NCBI RefSeq assembly: GCF_033100095.1
Contig: NZ_CP136921.1
Location: 714,501-778,500 of the forward strand
Direction: 5' to 3'
Length of the DNA: 64,000 nt
Source: Diaphorobacter limosus
GTDB taxonomy: Bacteria > Pseudomonadota > Gammaproteobacteria > Burkholderiales > Burkholderiaceae_C
In this document: piece by piece, positions 33,896-41,701 of the stretch
Layout of the letters: the number at the start of each line of letters is the position of its first letter
Position numbering within the stretch: position 1 is the stretch's first letter
The notes under the pieces: generated by a model
What the model was told of the DNA's origin: nothing
The model's input: only the letters and a program-made list of their open reading frames with translations
The model's database searches: none
Position numbers and translations under genes: made by a program

Positions 33896-33958
33896 GTCAA
33901 AGAAACTCTCTGCTGCCTTGAGTGCAGCGCGACAGCCGGCTTCGGTGTCACTGTTGAT

Positions 33959-34007
33959 GGGGTGCGGGGTGCGGGGTGCGGGGTGCGGGGTGCGGGGTGC
34001 GGGGTGC
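33959..34007 (+). repeat. Tandem heptamer GGGGTGC x 7
   Basis: Seven perfect, uninterrupted copies of GGGGTGC lie in the gap between parE and the DUF3577 gene. The period of 7 and the G-runs could allow slippage or a G-rich structure. No other feature is seen in 33896-34177. Confidence 0.95.
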
Positions 34008-34177
34008 CGTTCATAGTGTGGCTTCCACGGTGTCGGCGGCGATGACGACTATTGACATCGCTCCCCGAACCATATAGCTTTCGTCCTGTGACATGCCGCA
34101 AGGCACCACGCAGCGTCTCAACTCTTGAAAGGCGCACGCACTGATTCCCAAGGTCGGTGCCAGAGTATTTTCGTTGT

Positions 34178-34267
34178 AACCCGGACAGGGATTTTGCGTA
34201 TCCCTGTCCTCGGCCTCACGGTCCGTGTCGGGCTGCGTGATCTCCTAAGTCCATTCTTTTGGAGATC
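34178..34267 (+). promoter_or_regulatory. Structured ICE leader 1 (radC-motif-like)
   Basis: The leader opens AACCCGGACAGGGATT and its complement ATCCCTGTCC forms a strong hairpin; a GGAG precedes the start. It is the first of about 16 related leaders in 34-45.5 kb. Shared layout: (T)CAACCC near the start, a G-run, a C-run pairing with it, a second G-run, then a short spacer and ribosome site. The published radC RNA motif sits before radC, methyltransferase and ssDNA-binding genes in such elements, so this may be that motif. Confidence 0.6.
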
Positions 34268-34990
34268 ATGATGACTGCTTCCGCACAAACCAACCATTTC
34301 AACCTGCATGTCAATGGCGTCGGATACGTGAACCGTGTCCGCTGGGTTGAACCTCGTCGCAACGCCGGCCGCCGTGCCGATCCCTTCCTTGCCTGTTCCG
34401 TGTCTGCCATTCGTGGCAATGCGGAGAGCCCTGACTACACCTACTTCGACCTGCGGGTCAGTGGCAGCGAGGCCATCGAGATGGTCGAGCGCCTGAAGGT
34501 GGATGTCGAGGAAAAGCGCAAGGTGTTCATCGCATTCCGCATTGGGGACATCTATCCCCACATGTACGAACGCGATGTACGTGAGCGCGATGGTCGCAAA
34601 ACTGGCGAGAAGGAGATGGCAGCACTCATCAAGGGTCGCCTGCTCCTGATCAACAGTATCACCATCGATGGTGAAAACGTGTACCGGCGCGATCCCGAAG
34701 CCGACCAGCCCGTTGACGACCTGCAATCCGCTCCCCCGGAGCTGGAGCAGGGTTCGCCAGCGGCGCAACCGGTTGAACAGGGTGAAGAGCTGCAACGCGA
34801 TACTGCGCCGCAGGTGGCCGAGGGTGAACCTCAACGCCAGCGTCCAGAGCGCATCCAGGAACGTATCCAGCCGGCGGCTCGTCCGCCACAAGCACGTCCT
34901 GCCAGCCAGCGTCCCGCCTACAACGGTGGATACGCTGCCGGTCGTACCGTCCGCCAGGGCGCCGACTATGTTGCTCGTGCCGTAGCCTGA
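34268..34990 (+). CDS. DUF3577 / STY4534-family ICE protein
   Basis: The protein is about 240 residues. The N-terminal 130 residues (FNLHVNGVGYVNRVRWVEPRR...FIAFRIGDIYPHMY) match the STY4534-type ICE protein, likely an OB-like fold linked to element replication. The C-terminus is proline/glutamine-rich and disordered. ATGs at 34268 and 34271 are both possible; the second has better spacing from GGAG. In related ICEs this gene is near ssb, so an insertion of about 32 kb seems to separate it here from ssb at 0.5 kb. Confidence 0.8.
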   Translation: MMTASAQTNHFNLHVNGVGYVNRVRWVEPRRNAGRRADPFLACSVSAIRGNAESPDYTYFDLRVSGSEAIEMVERLKVDVEEKRKVFIAFRIGDIYPHMYERDVRERDGRKTGEKEMAALIKGRLLLINSITIDGENVYRRDPEADQPVDDLQSAPPELEQGSPAAQPVEQGEELQRDTAPQVAEGEPQRQRPERIQERIQPAARPPQARPASQRPAYNGGYAAGRTVRQGADYVARAVA

Positions 34991-35009
34991 AACTCAGCGC
35001 CACGACCAG

Positions 35010-35054
35010 ACCCCTCGCATTCGCCTTCGTGGCGGATCGAGGGGTTTGCTTTTT
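35010..35054 (+). terminator. Rho-independent terminator
   Basis: The stem CCCCTCG(C)ATTCGCC / GGCG(G)AT-CGAGGGG with a short TTCG-type loop is followed by TTTGCTTTTT. It lies after the DUF3577 gene and just before the next small gene. Confidence 0.75.
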
Positions 35055-35073
35055 GAAGCGAACGGAGTACCAG

Positions 35074-35301
35074 ATGACAGAGTCACAACACCCACAGACC
35101 CCTGCGCATGGCCTGTTGGCCCGGCAGTATTGCAACAAGTACCTGCCACTGCAGGTGCTGCAGTCGCGGGCGGGCTACTACCTTGGCACTTGCGATCAGG
35201 ATGGGCCAGTGTCCCGCGAGTCAGAGGAGTATTTCCTGACCGCTGACCAGGCGCGTGCAGCGCATCGCAGCCGCGCATGGACGCAACGTATGGAACCCTA
35301 G
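35074..35301 (+). CDS. Small ICE hypothetical protein
   Basis: The protein is 75 residues, MTESQHPQTPAHGLLARQYC. It follows CGGAG at a good distance. The region YYLGTCDQDGPVSRESEEYFLTADQARAA is conserved-looking in ICE proteins of this kind, with no known role. The sequence between its stop and 35600 has no gene. Confidence 0.6.
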   Translation: MTESQHPQTPAHGLLARQYCNKYLPLQVLQSRAGYYLGTCDQDGPVSRESEEYFLTADQARAAHRSRAWTQRMEP

Positions 35302-35600
35302 AGTTGCCGTGCATGCAGCCAGTCTTGATTTTCTGATGCCCAGCGCATATCCTTAGAGCGCTTTGCGAGTGTTTACTGGTGTCACTTGAATAACCAGGGC
35401 CAGCACTGCTGGCGTATGAGGCCCATCAACCCCTGAAGTGGGCACGCGCGCAAGCGCCGGGGTACCCTCGGCACGCCTCCTCGAACTGCACACACACTCG
35501 CTGTTGCGTCGCCAGAACTGCCAGGTCGCAAGCCTGTCAGTAACTTCAAGCCTCGGAGAGCCCAGGCCGCGCAAGCGGTCTGGGTATCTTCTCTATTTTT

Positions 35601-35683
35601 TTCAACCTCACGGGACAGCCCTCATGTCCCGCGAGGGGCGTGCGTGGAGTGCTTCCGTGTTTTTTCACCAGGAGCACACCACC
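35601..35683 (+). promoter_or_regulatory. Structured ICE leader 2
   Basis: TTCAACCTCACGGGACAGCC pairs via GGGAC with GTCCCGCGAGG; CAGGAG is the ribosome site. It precedes the DUF3275 gene. Confidence 0.6.
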
Positions 35684-36283
35684 ATGATCACCGTCAAAAA
35701 TGCCACCCTGCGCGTCAAGCGCATCAACGGCCGCAATGGCCCGTTTTGTATTGCCGACCTGTCCACCGACTTCGGTGAGTTCAAGGTCAAGGAATCACTG
35801 CTCGACCAGTTCGACGAGGGCACCTACGAGGCGACCGTGTGGATCGACGAGATCTACATGGGCCAGTATGTCGCCTACGGCAAGGCCGTCACGGAGATTC
35901 GGGCACGCCTGCGCGATGTGCAGGTGCTGACCGAAGATCAACGCCCGGTGACCGAGGAAATCGTTGAACCCGATCCCCTGGAAGAGCAGCCGCAGCCGGT
36001 ACCCGTCATCCAGAAGCCACCCGTCCAGGAAGAGCCCCGCGACAAGCGCTGGGACAAGTTCAAGAAATCCAAGGAGGAAGCCGCACCCGTACAGGACGCG
36101 GATGAATCTGAATCTGCGAACGATCTGTTCGATGAAGAAACCTGGTCGGCCATGGAGCGGGCCATGCCCGTCAAGCTCGATGCCTCCGTGGATCGGGCCT
36201 TGTTGAGACAGCAGGCAGGAATGCTCAGGCAGCGTGGCTATCGCTTCGATGCCAAGCAGCAGATCTGGCTCTTTACCAGTTGA
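35684..36283 (+). CDS. DUF3275 family ICE protein
   Basis: The protein is 199 residues from the ATG at 35684 (MITVKNATLRVKRINGRNGPF). The N-terminal 90 residues (FCIADLSTDFGEFKVKESLLDQF, TYEATVWIDEIY) form the DUF3275 domain. An acidic/proline linker is followed by a C-terminal DASVDRALLRQQAGMLRQRGYRF unit. The family is confined to integrative elements. Its function is unknown. Confidence 0.8.
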   Translation: MITVKNATLRVKRINGRNGPFCIADLSTDFGEFKVKESLLDQFDEGTYEATVWIDEIYMGQYVAYGKAVTEIRARLRDVQVLTEDQRPVTEEIVEPDPLEEQPQPVPVIQKPPVQEEPRDKRWDKFKKSKEEAAPVQDADESESANDLFDEETWSAMERAMPVKLDASVDRALLRQQAGMLRQRGYRFDAKQQIWLFTS

Positions 36284-36596
36284 CAGGAAGGGGAGCCCGC
36301 AAGGGTTCCGCCTCCAGCCCGCCTGACGGTGGGCTGACCTCTACATCGTTCGTTGGGTGTAGAGGCCAGCCTCCCGGCATGCCGCGGGATGATGTCCTAG
36401 CAGGGTGGCGGCGACCTCATGCGTCCGCAGCTTTGCGAATGGGCGGTGTGCGGTGAAAGCCAAGCCGCACCGTTGACCCTCGCGCCTTTTATTGGTCACC
36501 TCGACCCCCGCTTTCGGTGATCCACCTGCCGCCCCAGCTCCTCGGAGCAATGACGGGCCGCAGTGAGGGGGTGCAGTTCAAGCAATCGTTTCTAGC
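36284..36596 (+). other. Structured non-coding gap
   Basis: No gene was found. Several stable hairpins are visible, such as CCTCTACA / TGTAGAGG (36339-36366) and GGGGAGCC...GGTTCCGCC. It continues directly into the first of the long structured repeats. Confidence 0.5.
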
Positions 36597-36730
36597 CCGG
36601 AACCCGATGGGTTCCCCGAGTGCCCGCAGCGTGGCGGACACTGGGGGAAACCATCTGACCCGAACCGAAGATGGTCTCAAGGCGTGTTCAACCCTGAAAA
36701 CACGCGGGCCGGCGCAAGCCTACCGGGTAC
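36597..36730 (+). ncRNA. Long structured repeat 1 (candidate RNA)
   Basis: The order is a hairpin GGAACCC/GGGTTCC, a second stem, the single-stranded GGGGAAACCATCTGACC, a GATGGTCTCAA segment, a hairpin with GCGTGTTCAACCCTGAAAACACGC and a final GGCCGGCGCAAGC...CCGGGTA. The same order recurs at 38.5, 41.7, 42.6 and 43.8 kb with compensating base changes in the stems. That points to a conserved RNA structure or a DNA element folding when single-stranded. Confidence 0.6.
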
Positions 36731-36744
36731 AACTGTGATTTCCA

Positions 36745-36810
36745 TCAACCCTTGCGGGCGCCTGTTCGCAAGGGCCAGGCCCTGCATTTTTCGATGCAAG
36801 GAGTAGACTG
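36745..36810 (+). promoter_or_regulatory. Structured ICE leader 3
   Basis: TCAACCCTTGCGGGCGCCTG pairs with TTCGCAAGGG; AAGGAG ribosome site. It follows long structured repeat 1 by 14 bases. Confidence 0.6.
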
Positions 36811-37110
36811 ATGAGCGTGTCTCATTTGACTGTTTACTGTTCGTTGTCGCGAGCGGGCATCCCCTCCGATAACGCCAACGAGGTGGAACAAGCCATGAAA
36901 CAGATGGTCGATAACGGCGTCGAAGGCGTGCGCGGCGATGTTCGGGATTTGCGAGAGCAAGTTCTGAGCAAAGCGGACGGGCAAGTGCTTCGGGCTGAAA
37001 TCGTGACCGAGCTTCACAAGACCATCAACGACCTCACGATCAAGATGTTCGGTGCAATGCTTGCTTCGACCGGCATCATCATCGCCGTAGTGATCAAGCT
37101 GGCGGCATGA
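36811..37110 (+). CDS. Coiled-coil protein with C-terminal membrane anchor
   Basis: The protein is 99 residues. After MSVSHLTVYCSLSRAGIPSDNANEVEQAMKQ there is a heptad-rich stretch (VRGDVRDLREQVLSKADGQVLRAEIVTELH) and a transmembrane tail (MFGAMLASTGIIIAVVIKLA). The layout resembles DUF1640/CCDC90-like small proteins. The role is unknown. Confidence 0.6.
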   Translation: MSVSHLTVYCSLSRAGIPSDNANEVEQAMKQMVDNGVEGVRGDVRDLREQVLSKADGQVLRAEIVTELHKTINDLTIKMFGAMLASTGIIIAVVIKLAA

Positions 37111-37111
37111 C

Positions 37112-37381
37112 ATGGCTGTCGATTTCTACAAAACCCTGGTGGCGGCCGGCAAGCCCCACGATGCAGCCTACAAGGTGGACAGGGCACTTCATGAAGTGCT
37201 CGACTATCTGAGGCCCGTCATGCTCAGGCGCGAGATGCCCTGGCCTGAGCTGCACATCTTCGAGGCGTTTACCGAGTTGGGCACACCACCCGACATGGCC
37301 AACAAGCTCGAAGGCGAGTTTCAGAAACTGCTCTGGGACTTGCGTGAAGAAGGCTGGGAACACCGACTGCGTTCCCGCTGA
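37112..37381 (+). CDS. Small ICE hypothetical protein
   Basis: The 89-residue protein starts one base after the previous stop, so the pair is co-translated. MAVDFYKTLVAAGKPHDAAYKVDRALHEVL resembles the start of its neighbour (AGIPSDNANEVEQAM). The shared helix motif suggests a common partner. The family is not recognised. Confidence 0.6.
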   Translation: MAVDFYKTLVAAGKPHDAAYKVDRALHEVLDYLRPVMLRREMPWPELHIFEAFTELGTPPDMANKLEGEFQKLLWDLREEGWEHRLRSR

Positions 37382-37415
37382 GTTCGTCCGGCACTGCAGC
37401 CGGAATGCATTTTCA

Positions 37416-37484
37416 TCAACCCCCTGGGGACAGCCAATCCCCGTGCGGGGTAGGTCGTCCCCGTTTTTTCTCATGGAGACGACG
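37416..37484 (+). promoter_or_regulatory. Structured ICE leader 4
   Basis: TCAACCCCCTGGGGACAGCC with CCCCGTGCGGGGTAGG; GGAG ribosome site ahead of 37485. Confidence 0.6.
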
Positions 37485-37763
37485 ATGACCTTCAACATCT
37501 TTGCCCTGACTGCCGACGCGCAAGAGCGAATGCTGTTTCACAGCATCTTCAACGAGTGGCTGAGCCGAGCATCCGACGAGGACTGGCAGCAATTGGAGCA
37601 GGCGCGCGAGCGCTTTGCACCTAACGAAGTGTGCTCGGCCGTCAGGCTGGTGCGCCGCTGTCTGGCTCGCCGGGATCTGGCGCGGGAGCTTCCGCAGTCC
37701 CTGCGCCAACTACTGCAAGAACGGAATTGGCCGCCGGCTTGCGACGGCGCGATAGCGCTCTGA
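37485..37763 (+). CDS. Small helical ICE hypothetical protein
   Basis: The protein is 92 residues, MTFNIFALTADAQERMLFHSIFNEWLSRASDED. It is helical, with basic and acidic faces (VRRCLARRDLARELPQSLRQLLQERNW). The start at 37485 fits the GGAG spacing better than the upstream ATG at 37473. No family is recognised. The minus strand is also open here (see rejected items). Confidence 0.55.
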   Translation: MTFNIFALTADAQERMLFHSIFNEWLSRASDEDWQQLEQARERFAPNEVCSAVRLVRRCLARRDLARELPQSLRQLLQERNWPPACDGAIAL

Positions 37764-37918
37764 GCCGGGGCAGGGCCTGCCTCAAGTCCATGTCCTCCAG
37801 CAGTTCGGTCAAATCGACCTGCTGGGCGGCATTGCCACCCTGGATGGGTATCAGTTTCGTGCGATCGGCCATGGCCGACAGTGTGCCATCGCATGGGCCG
37901 ATTCCCGTATCACTCATT

Positions 37919-37986
37919 TCAACAACCCGGATGGGGCGACGCTCCTACCGGGGGTGTTCTCCGTCCATTTTTGACTGGAGAGCACC
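37919..37986 (+). promoter_or_regulatory. Structured ICE leader 5 (before radC)
   Basis: TCAACAACCCGGATGGGGCG with CCTACCGGGGGTG and CTGGAG. This copy stands in the position for which the radC motif was named. Confidence 0.65.
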
Positions 37987-38508
37987 ATGTTCATCAATCC
38001 GATTGACTCTCGCGCACGCGAAGAAAACTCGCCACTGCTGGTGGCCGAGGCCGGTGGCTGCTATAGGCCGGCGTCGGACGTTGAGATCCTGAGCGCCGCC
38101 GAGCTGCGGCTGCTGGCCAGGGTGCATCACGGCCCGGCCCTGCAGACGCCGACGGCGGTCAAGGAGTATCTACGGATTCGCATGGGCACCTTGCCACATG
38201 AGGAGTTCGTGGTTCTGTATCTGGATAGCCACTACCGACTGCTGCATGCTGAAACGCTGTTTCGCGGCACCTTGGGACAGACCTCTGTGTATCCGCGCGA
38301 GCTTGCCATCGGGGCGCTACGCCACGAAGCAGCGGCCGTCATGGTGGCTCACAACCACCCCAGTGGCGATCCAACTCCGTCACGCGCCGATGAGGTGCTG
38401 ACGCAGACCCTCAAAACTGCCCTGGCGATGCTGGACATCCGGCTGCTCGATCACTTCATCGTCACGCCGATGCAGGTATTGAGCCTGGCAGAGCAAGGCT
38501 TGGTCTAA
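37987..38508 (+). CDS. radC: RadC-like JAB-domain protein
   Basis: The 173-residue protein has the MPN/JAB metal site HNHPSGDPTPSRAD near residues 120-133 and the FRGTLGQTSVYPRELAIGALRHEAAAVM block typical of RadC. It lacks the N-terminal helix-hairpin-helix domain of chromosomal RadC, as usual for ICE and plasmid copies (short form). The exact biochemical role is unsettled; a DNA-repair function is no longer supported for the family. Confidence 0.92.
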   Translation: MFINPIDSRAREENSPLLVAEAGGCYRPASDVEILSAAELRLLARVHHGPALQTPTAVKEYLRIRMGTLPHEEFVVLYLDSHYRLLHAETLFRGTLGQTSVYPRELAIGALRHEAAAVMVAHNHPSGDPTPSRADEVLTQTLKTALAMLDIRLLDHFIVTPMQVLSLAEQGLV

Positions 38509-38516
38509 CCCTCAAC

Positions 38517-38662
38517 CCGGAACCCACCCACGGATGGGTTCCCACAGCGCCAGGCCCGCACATAGGCAGAGCAGGGTGCTGTGGGAAACCATCCCTCCAA
38601 CCGAAAGATGGTTTTGCGCTGTGTTCAGCCTTGTAAACACAGCCGGTCGCCCTGGCGATCGA
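38517..38662 (+). ncRNA. Long structured repeat 2 (candidate RNA)
   Basis: GGAACCCA...TGGGTTCC, a second stem ending GGTGCTGTGGGAAACCATCC, AAAGATGG, then GCTGTGTTCAGCCTTGTAAACACAGC. This is the same hairpin order as repeat 1, with different stem sequences. Confidence 0.55.
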
Positions 38663-38680
38663 GGCAATTCTCCAACTTCA

Positions 38681-38743
38681 TCAACCCGGACGGGCTGGCC
38701 CCTCCGGGTCACCTGTCCATCCACTGCACCAAGGAGGTGTTTC
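38681..38743 (+). promoter_or_regulatory. Structured ICE leader 6
   Basis: TCAACCCGGACGGGCTGGCC with CCTCCGGGTCACC; AAGGAGGT ribosome site. Confidence 0.6.
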
Positions 38744-38956
38744 ATGAGTACTGATCTAACGCAGAAATCTTGCCTCACCGATGGCATGGAGGACGGCGCT
38801 GGTGCATCGGTGGCTGGTTCCGACACTGTTCCGGGCCTTGCCAGCGAAAGCGCTGTGCCCGAACTCCAGGCCGAGATGCCACAGGCCGAGCAGCTGCCCA
38901 ACTTTAGGCAGCCGTTCGGCTTTGAGATGTGGTCGCGCTGCTGGCAACCGCTCTAG
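38744..38956 (+). CDS. Small ICE protein resembling part of a HicB-like protein
   Basis: The protein is 70 residues, MSTDLTQKSCLTDGMEDGAG. Its middle GSDTVPGLASESAVPEL resembles TSDDVPGLATESASLEAL of the HicB-like protein encoded just downstream. It may derive from a partial duplication of that gene. No full domain remains. Confidence 0.45.
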   Translation: MSTDLTQKSCLTDGMEDGAGASVAGSDTVPGLASESAVPELQAEMPQAEQLPNFRQPFGFEMWSRCWQPL

Positions 38957-38976
38957 CGTTACTGGCTTCGCTTTCA

Positions 38977-39037
38977 TCAACCCGGATGGGCTGCCCCTCC
39001 GGGGCACCTGTCCACCACCTGTTCAAGGAGGTGCTTT
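38977..39037 (+). promoter_or_regulatory. Structured ICE leader 7
   Basis: TCAACCCGGATGGGCTGCCC with CTCCGGGGCACC and AAGGAGGT. It precedes a toxin-antitoxin pair rather than a core ICE gene. Confidence 0.6.
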
Positions 39038-39313
39038 ATGGCACTTGCACTGTGCATGCCGGCCTATACTGGCCCCATGCAAAAGCCCTATCTCATTCAC
39101 GCCGAGTGGGACGACGAGGCGGGCGTTTGGGTGGCAACCTCGGACGATGTTCCGGGTCTTGCCACCGAAAGTGCCTCACTCGAAGCCCTGGCAGAGAAGC
39201 TCCACCACCTGGTGCCTGAGCTGCTCGAAGCCAATGGCGTAGCGATGGATGATGCGGTTACCTATGAGCTGATGGCGCGTCGCTGGGGCATCACTTCACG
39301 CGCGCTCCATTGA
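39038..39313 (+). CDS. hicB: HicB-like antitoxin (DUF1902)
   Basis: The protein is up to 91 residues. The ATG at 39038 has the leader's strong ribosome site. A second in-frame ATG at 39077 (MQKPYLIHAEWDDEAG) is where HicB/DUF1902 homologues normally begin, so the leader seems spliced onto an older gene. WVATSDDVPGLATESASLEALAEKL is the partial RNase H fold. It should neutralise the HicA encoded 4 bp downstream. Confidence 0.8.
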   Translation: MALALCMPAYTGPMQKPYLIHAEWDDEAGVWVATSDDVPGLATESASLEALAEKLHHLVPELLEANGVAMDDAVTYELMARRWGITSRALH

Positions 39314-39317
39314 GTCC

Positions 39318-39515
39318 ATGGGCGCCAGCTTTACGCCGGAGCTGATCCGGCTGCTGCGCGCTGCCAGCTGTCGTTTCGAGCGTCCTGGCAAGGGCGATCA
39401 CGACATCTGGTACTCGCCACATACCGGGACTCGCTTCCCGGTTGACCACAAGATCAAGTCTCGCCACACCGCCAACGCGGTGCTCAAACAGGCAGGCTTG
39501 CCCAAGTCGTTCTGA
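39318..39515 (+). CDS. hicA: HicA-like toxin
   Basis: The 65-residue protein has a dsRBD-like fold: LIRLLRAASCRFERPGKGDHDIWYSP with the catalytic His-type GKGDHDIW and SRHTANAVLKQAGL at the end. HicA cleaves mRNA. It forms an operon with hicB. Confidence 0.85.
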   Translation: MGASFTPELIRLLRAASCRFERPGKGDHDIWYSPHTGTRFPVDHKIKSRHTANAVLKQAGLPKSF

Positions 39516-39561
39516 CCTGCCCGTTCGCGGCGCTTCGGCGCTGCACGGGCCTTCCTTTCTT

Positions 39562-39626
39562 TCAACCCCCGGGGTGTTCCTGCCCCGAACGGGTGCGGGC
39601 ATCCCACTTTCCTTTTGGAGACAACC
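39562..39626 (+). promoter_or_regulatory. Structured ICE leader 8
   Basis: TCAACCCCCGGGGTGTTCC with CCCCGAACGGGTGCGGG; TTGGAG ribosome site. Confidence 0.6.
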
Positions 39627-39935
39627 ATGTCCGCTTCTATGAACGCGTCTTTTGCATTCGGGCGTCCGCTGTTTGAGCTCGGCAGCATCTGCATGACCGA
39701 AGGCGTCTGCGACCTCGTCGGAAACGGGCTGCTCAGGCCCGCCCCCTTAGTGCTCCGGCATGTCTCGGGCGACTGGGGCGAGATGGACGCCGAGGATTGC
39801 GCGACCAACAACCGTGCCGTCAAGCATGGCGGTCGCATCATGTCGTCCTACCAGATCAACGCCACTACCAAGATCTGGATCATCACCGAATGGGATCGCT
39901 CGGTGACCACCTTGCTGCTCCCATCTGAGTATTGA
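39627..39935 (+). CDS. ICE hypothetical protein
   Basis: The protein is 102 residues, MSASMNASFAFGRPLFELGSICMTEGVCDLV. It ends with an ATTKIWIITEWDRSVTTLLLPSEY strand-rich part. This is a familiar type of plasmid/ICE protein with no known function. An in-frame TTG at 39615 is a less likely start. Confidence 0.6.
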   Translation: MSASMNASFAFGRPLFELGSICMTEGVCDLVGNGLLRPAPLVLRHVSGDWGEMDAEDCATNNRAVKHGGRIMSSYQINATTKIWIITEWDRSVTTLLLPSEY

Positions 39936-39945
39936 GTCTTTCTAC

Positions 39946-40015
39946 CACCAACCCTTGCGAGGCCAGGCATCCCGCATGGGGTGCTGTCTCCGCTTGTTCA
40001 AACCAGGAGATCAAC
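39946..40015 (+). promoter_or_regulatory. Structured ICE leader 9
   Basis: CCAACCCTTGCGAGGCCAGG with CCCGCATGGGGTG; CCAGGAG ribosome site. Confidence 0.55.
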
Positions 40016-40429
40016 ATGAAGAAATTTGAGGTTAGCTACACCTTGCCCTACCGTCATGACGTGACCGTAGGGATCTCTGCCAACAGCGCCGAGGAAGCGA
40101 TTTGCATCGCCGACGCGGCTGCCACAGACGGCTCACTTTGGGACGACAGTGAGGAGATGCCATTGCTCTGTGACGATTTCGAAGAAGTCGATGGCGGCGT
40201 GCTGGAGTTCGAGGCGATCGAGATCGAAGGTGACTTCGTTCCTCGTTTTTCAGTCGTGGAACTACGGCGCAAGCGCAAGGCCATCAAAGCCTGTGAGGCG
40301 CTGATCGCCGCCTATGAAGAAGGCGAGGCCAGAGGCGGAAGCGTTGCGTGGGAAGGGCTTGATGAAGCCTTTCGCCTAGCCCTTGAAGTCGTCGGCTTCA
40401 ATACTGAGGACGCCCCCGTTTTCGATTGA
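40016..40429 (+). CDS. Acidic ICE hypothetical protein
   Basis: The protein is 137 residues, MKKFEVSYTLPYRHDVTVGISANSAEEAICIAD. It is strongly acidic in the middle (SEEMPLLCDDFEEVDGG), with a helical C-terminal half. It may be a DNA mimic or protein-binding module; this is speculative. Its family is unknown. Confidence 0.55.
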   Translation: MKKFEVSYTLPYRHDVTVGISANSAEEAICIADAAATDGSLWDDSEEMPLLCDDFEEVDGGVLEFEAIEIEGDFVPRFSVVELRRKRKAIKACEALIAAYEEGEARGGSVAWEGLDEAFRLALEVVGFNTEDAPVFD

Positions 40430-40452
40430 CGGATAACTGAAGTTCCAGTTTT

Positions 40453-40515
40453 TTAACCCGGACGGGGCAACTCCCCGTCAGGGGTGTCTCCCGTCCACAA
40501 CCCAAGGAGAACCCC
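40453..40515 (+). promoter_or_regulatory. Structured ICE leader 10 (before methyltransferase)
   Basis: TTAACCCGGACGGGGCAAC with CCCCGTCAGGGGTG; AAGGAGAA ribosome site. Methyltransferase genes are a known context of the radC motif. Confidence 0.65.
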
Positions 40516-41664
40516 ATGGCTTTGATCTTCCAGCGCCTGGCGCGCAATTTCATCAAGAACGGCTACTTCCCGACCGACGGGGAGACCCTGAGCCGCATCC
40601 TCCCCATGCTCATTCCCGACCTGTCGGGTGGTGTGCCATGCGAGGGCCGGACGATCCGCATGCTCGATCCGTGTTGCGGCGAGGGTGCTGCCCTGGCTGA
40701 CCTGTGTCAGGGCCTGTGCAACAGCTGGCCCAACGGGCCATTCATCGAAACCTACGGTGTCGAGTTTGACCAGGAACGTGCCTGGCATGCGAAAACTATC
40801 GTGCAGAGCGTGATCCATTCGGACATCCATGACGTGGTGATCAAGCCGAGAACGGTGGGCCTGCTGTTCCTGAATCCGCCCTATGGGTTTGGATTGAAGG
40901 ACAACGCCACTGGAGCCGTGGCTTCGGACACCAACGAGCGGGCCGAACGGCTGGAGCGCACTTTTCTGAAGAAAACCGCACCGCTGTTGATGATCGGTGG
41001 GGTGTTGGTGTACATCATTCCGCACTACGCCCTGGACGATGAAATCCGCACCTACCTGGCGCGCAATTTCACCGACCTGCGGTTTTTCATGGCACCCGAG
41101 CAGCAGTTCAAGCAATGCGTCATCGTGGGAACCAAGTGCAAGCCTGGGCACCCCCGAAAAGACGTGCTGGACATGCTGACACGCGCCCAGGCCGGCGAGC
41201 TGAACGACCAGGAGCTGCCCAGGCAGTGGACGCAGGAGCGCTATGTGGTTCCATCGGTGGCCTATGGCTCGGAGTTCGACTTCCGTGCCGTGCGTCTCGA
41301 TGGGCCGCAGCTCGCGCAAGAGCTCGATCGGTGGCAAAACAGCCTGTTGTGGACGGGGTTCGACACCACGTTCAGCCAGGCCAAATCGGAGCACCGCAGG
41401 CCCCTGCGCGATATGACCAAGTGGCACCTGGCCCTGGCGCTTGCCGCCGGACAGGTCACTGGCCGCATCGAGAGCAAGGACGGCCGTGTGTTTCTGATCA
41501 AGGGCGACACCTTCAAAAAGAAGGAGCGCACGGTGGCCACCCAGGTCGATGACAACGGCAACGTGACGGAGACCATCACCATGCTCGACAGGTTTGTGCC
41601 TGTGATCAACGCGATCGACTTCACGCCGGGCGACCGGCTGGGGCAGATCGTGAAGATCAGTTGA
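40516..41664 (+). CDS. DUF6094-type DNA methyltransferase
   Basis: The 382-residue class I SAM-dependent enzyme has motif I IRMLDPCCGEGAALADL near residue 50 and motif IV LLFLNPPYGFG near 115, the NPPY of amino-group DNA methylases. It is a typical member of this ICE family, located after radC. It lacks a partner restriction gene, so it is likely a solitary methylase that modifies or protects the element; this role is inferred. Confidence 0.82.
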   Translation: MALIFQRLARNFIKNGYFPTDGETLSRILPMLIPDLSGGVPCEGRTIRMLDPCCGEGAALADLCQGLCNSWPNGPFIETYGVEFDQERAWHAKTIVQSVIHSDIHDVVIKPRTVGLLFLNPPYGFGLKDNATGAVASDTNERAERLERTFLKKTAPLLMIGGVLVYIIPHYALDDEIRTYLARNFTDLRFFMAPEQQFKQCVIVGTKCKPGHPRKDVLDMLTRAQAGELNDQELPRQWTQERYVVPSVAYGSEFDFRAVRLDGPQLAQELDRWQNSLLWTGFDTTFSQAKSEHRRPLRDMTKWHLALALAAGQVTGRIESKDGRVFLIKGDTFKKKERTVATQVDDNGNVTETITMLDRFVPVINAIDFTPGDRLGQIVKIS

Positions 41665-41701
41665 CCGGCACCAAAGAGGGCTTGCACAATGCAGGCTCAA
41701 A

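Noticed and set aside
33960..34007. CRISPR-like array
   Set aside because: The heptamer is a pure tandem repeat without spacers. No spaced 25-40 bp repeats were found anywhere in the window.
37642..37917. Minus-strand frame MSDTGIGPCDGTLSAMADRTKLIPIQGG overlapping the small gene at 37485-37763
   Set aside because: Plausible composition but no ribosome site seen, and it overlaps a leader-controlled gene on the other strand. Possibly a gene relic; not supported enough to annotate.
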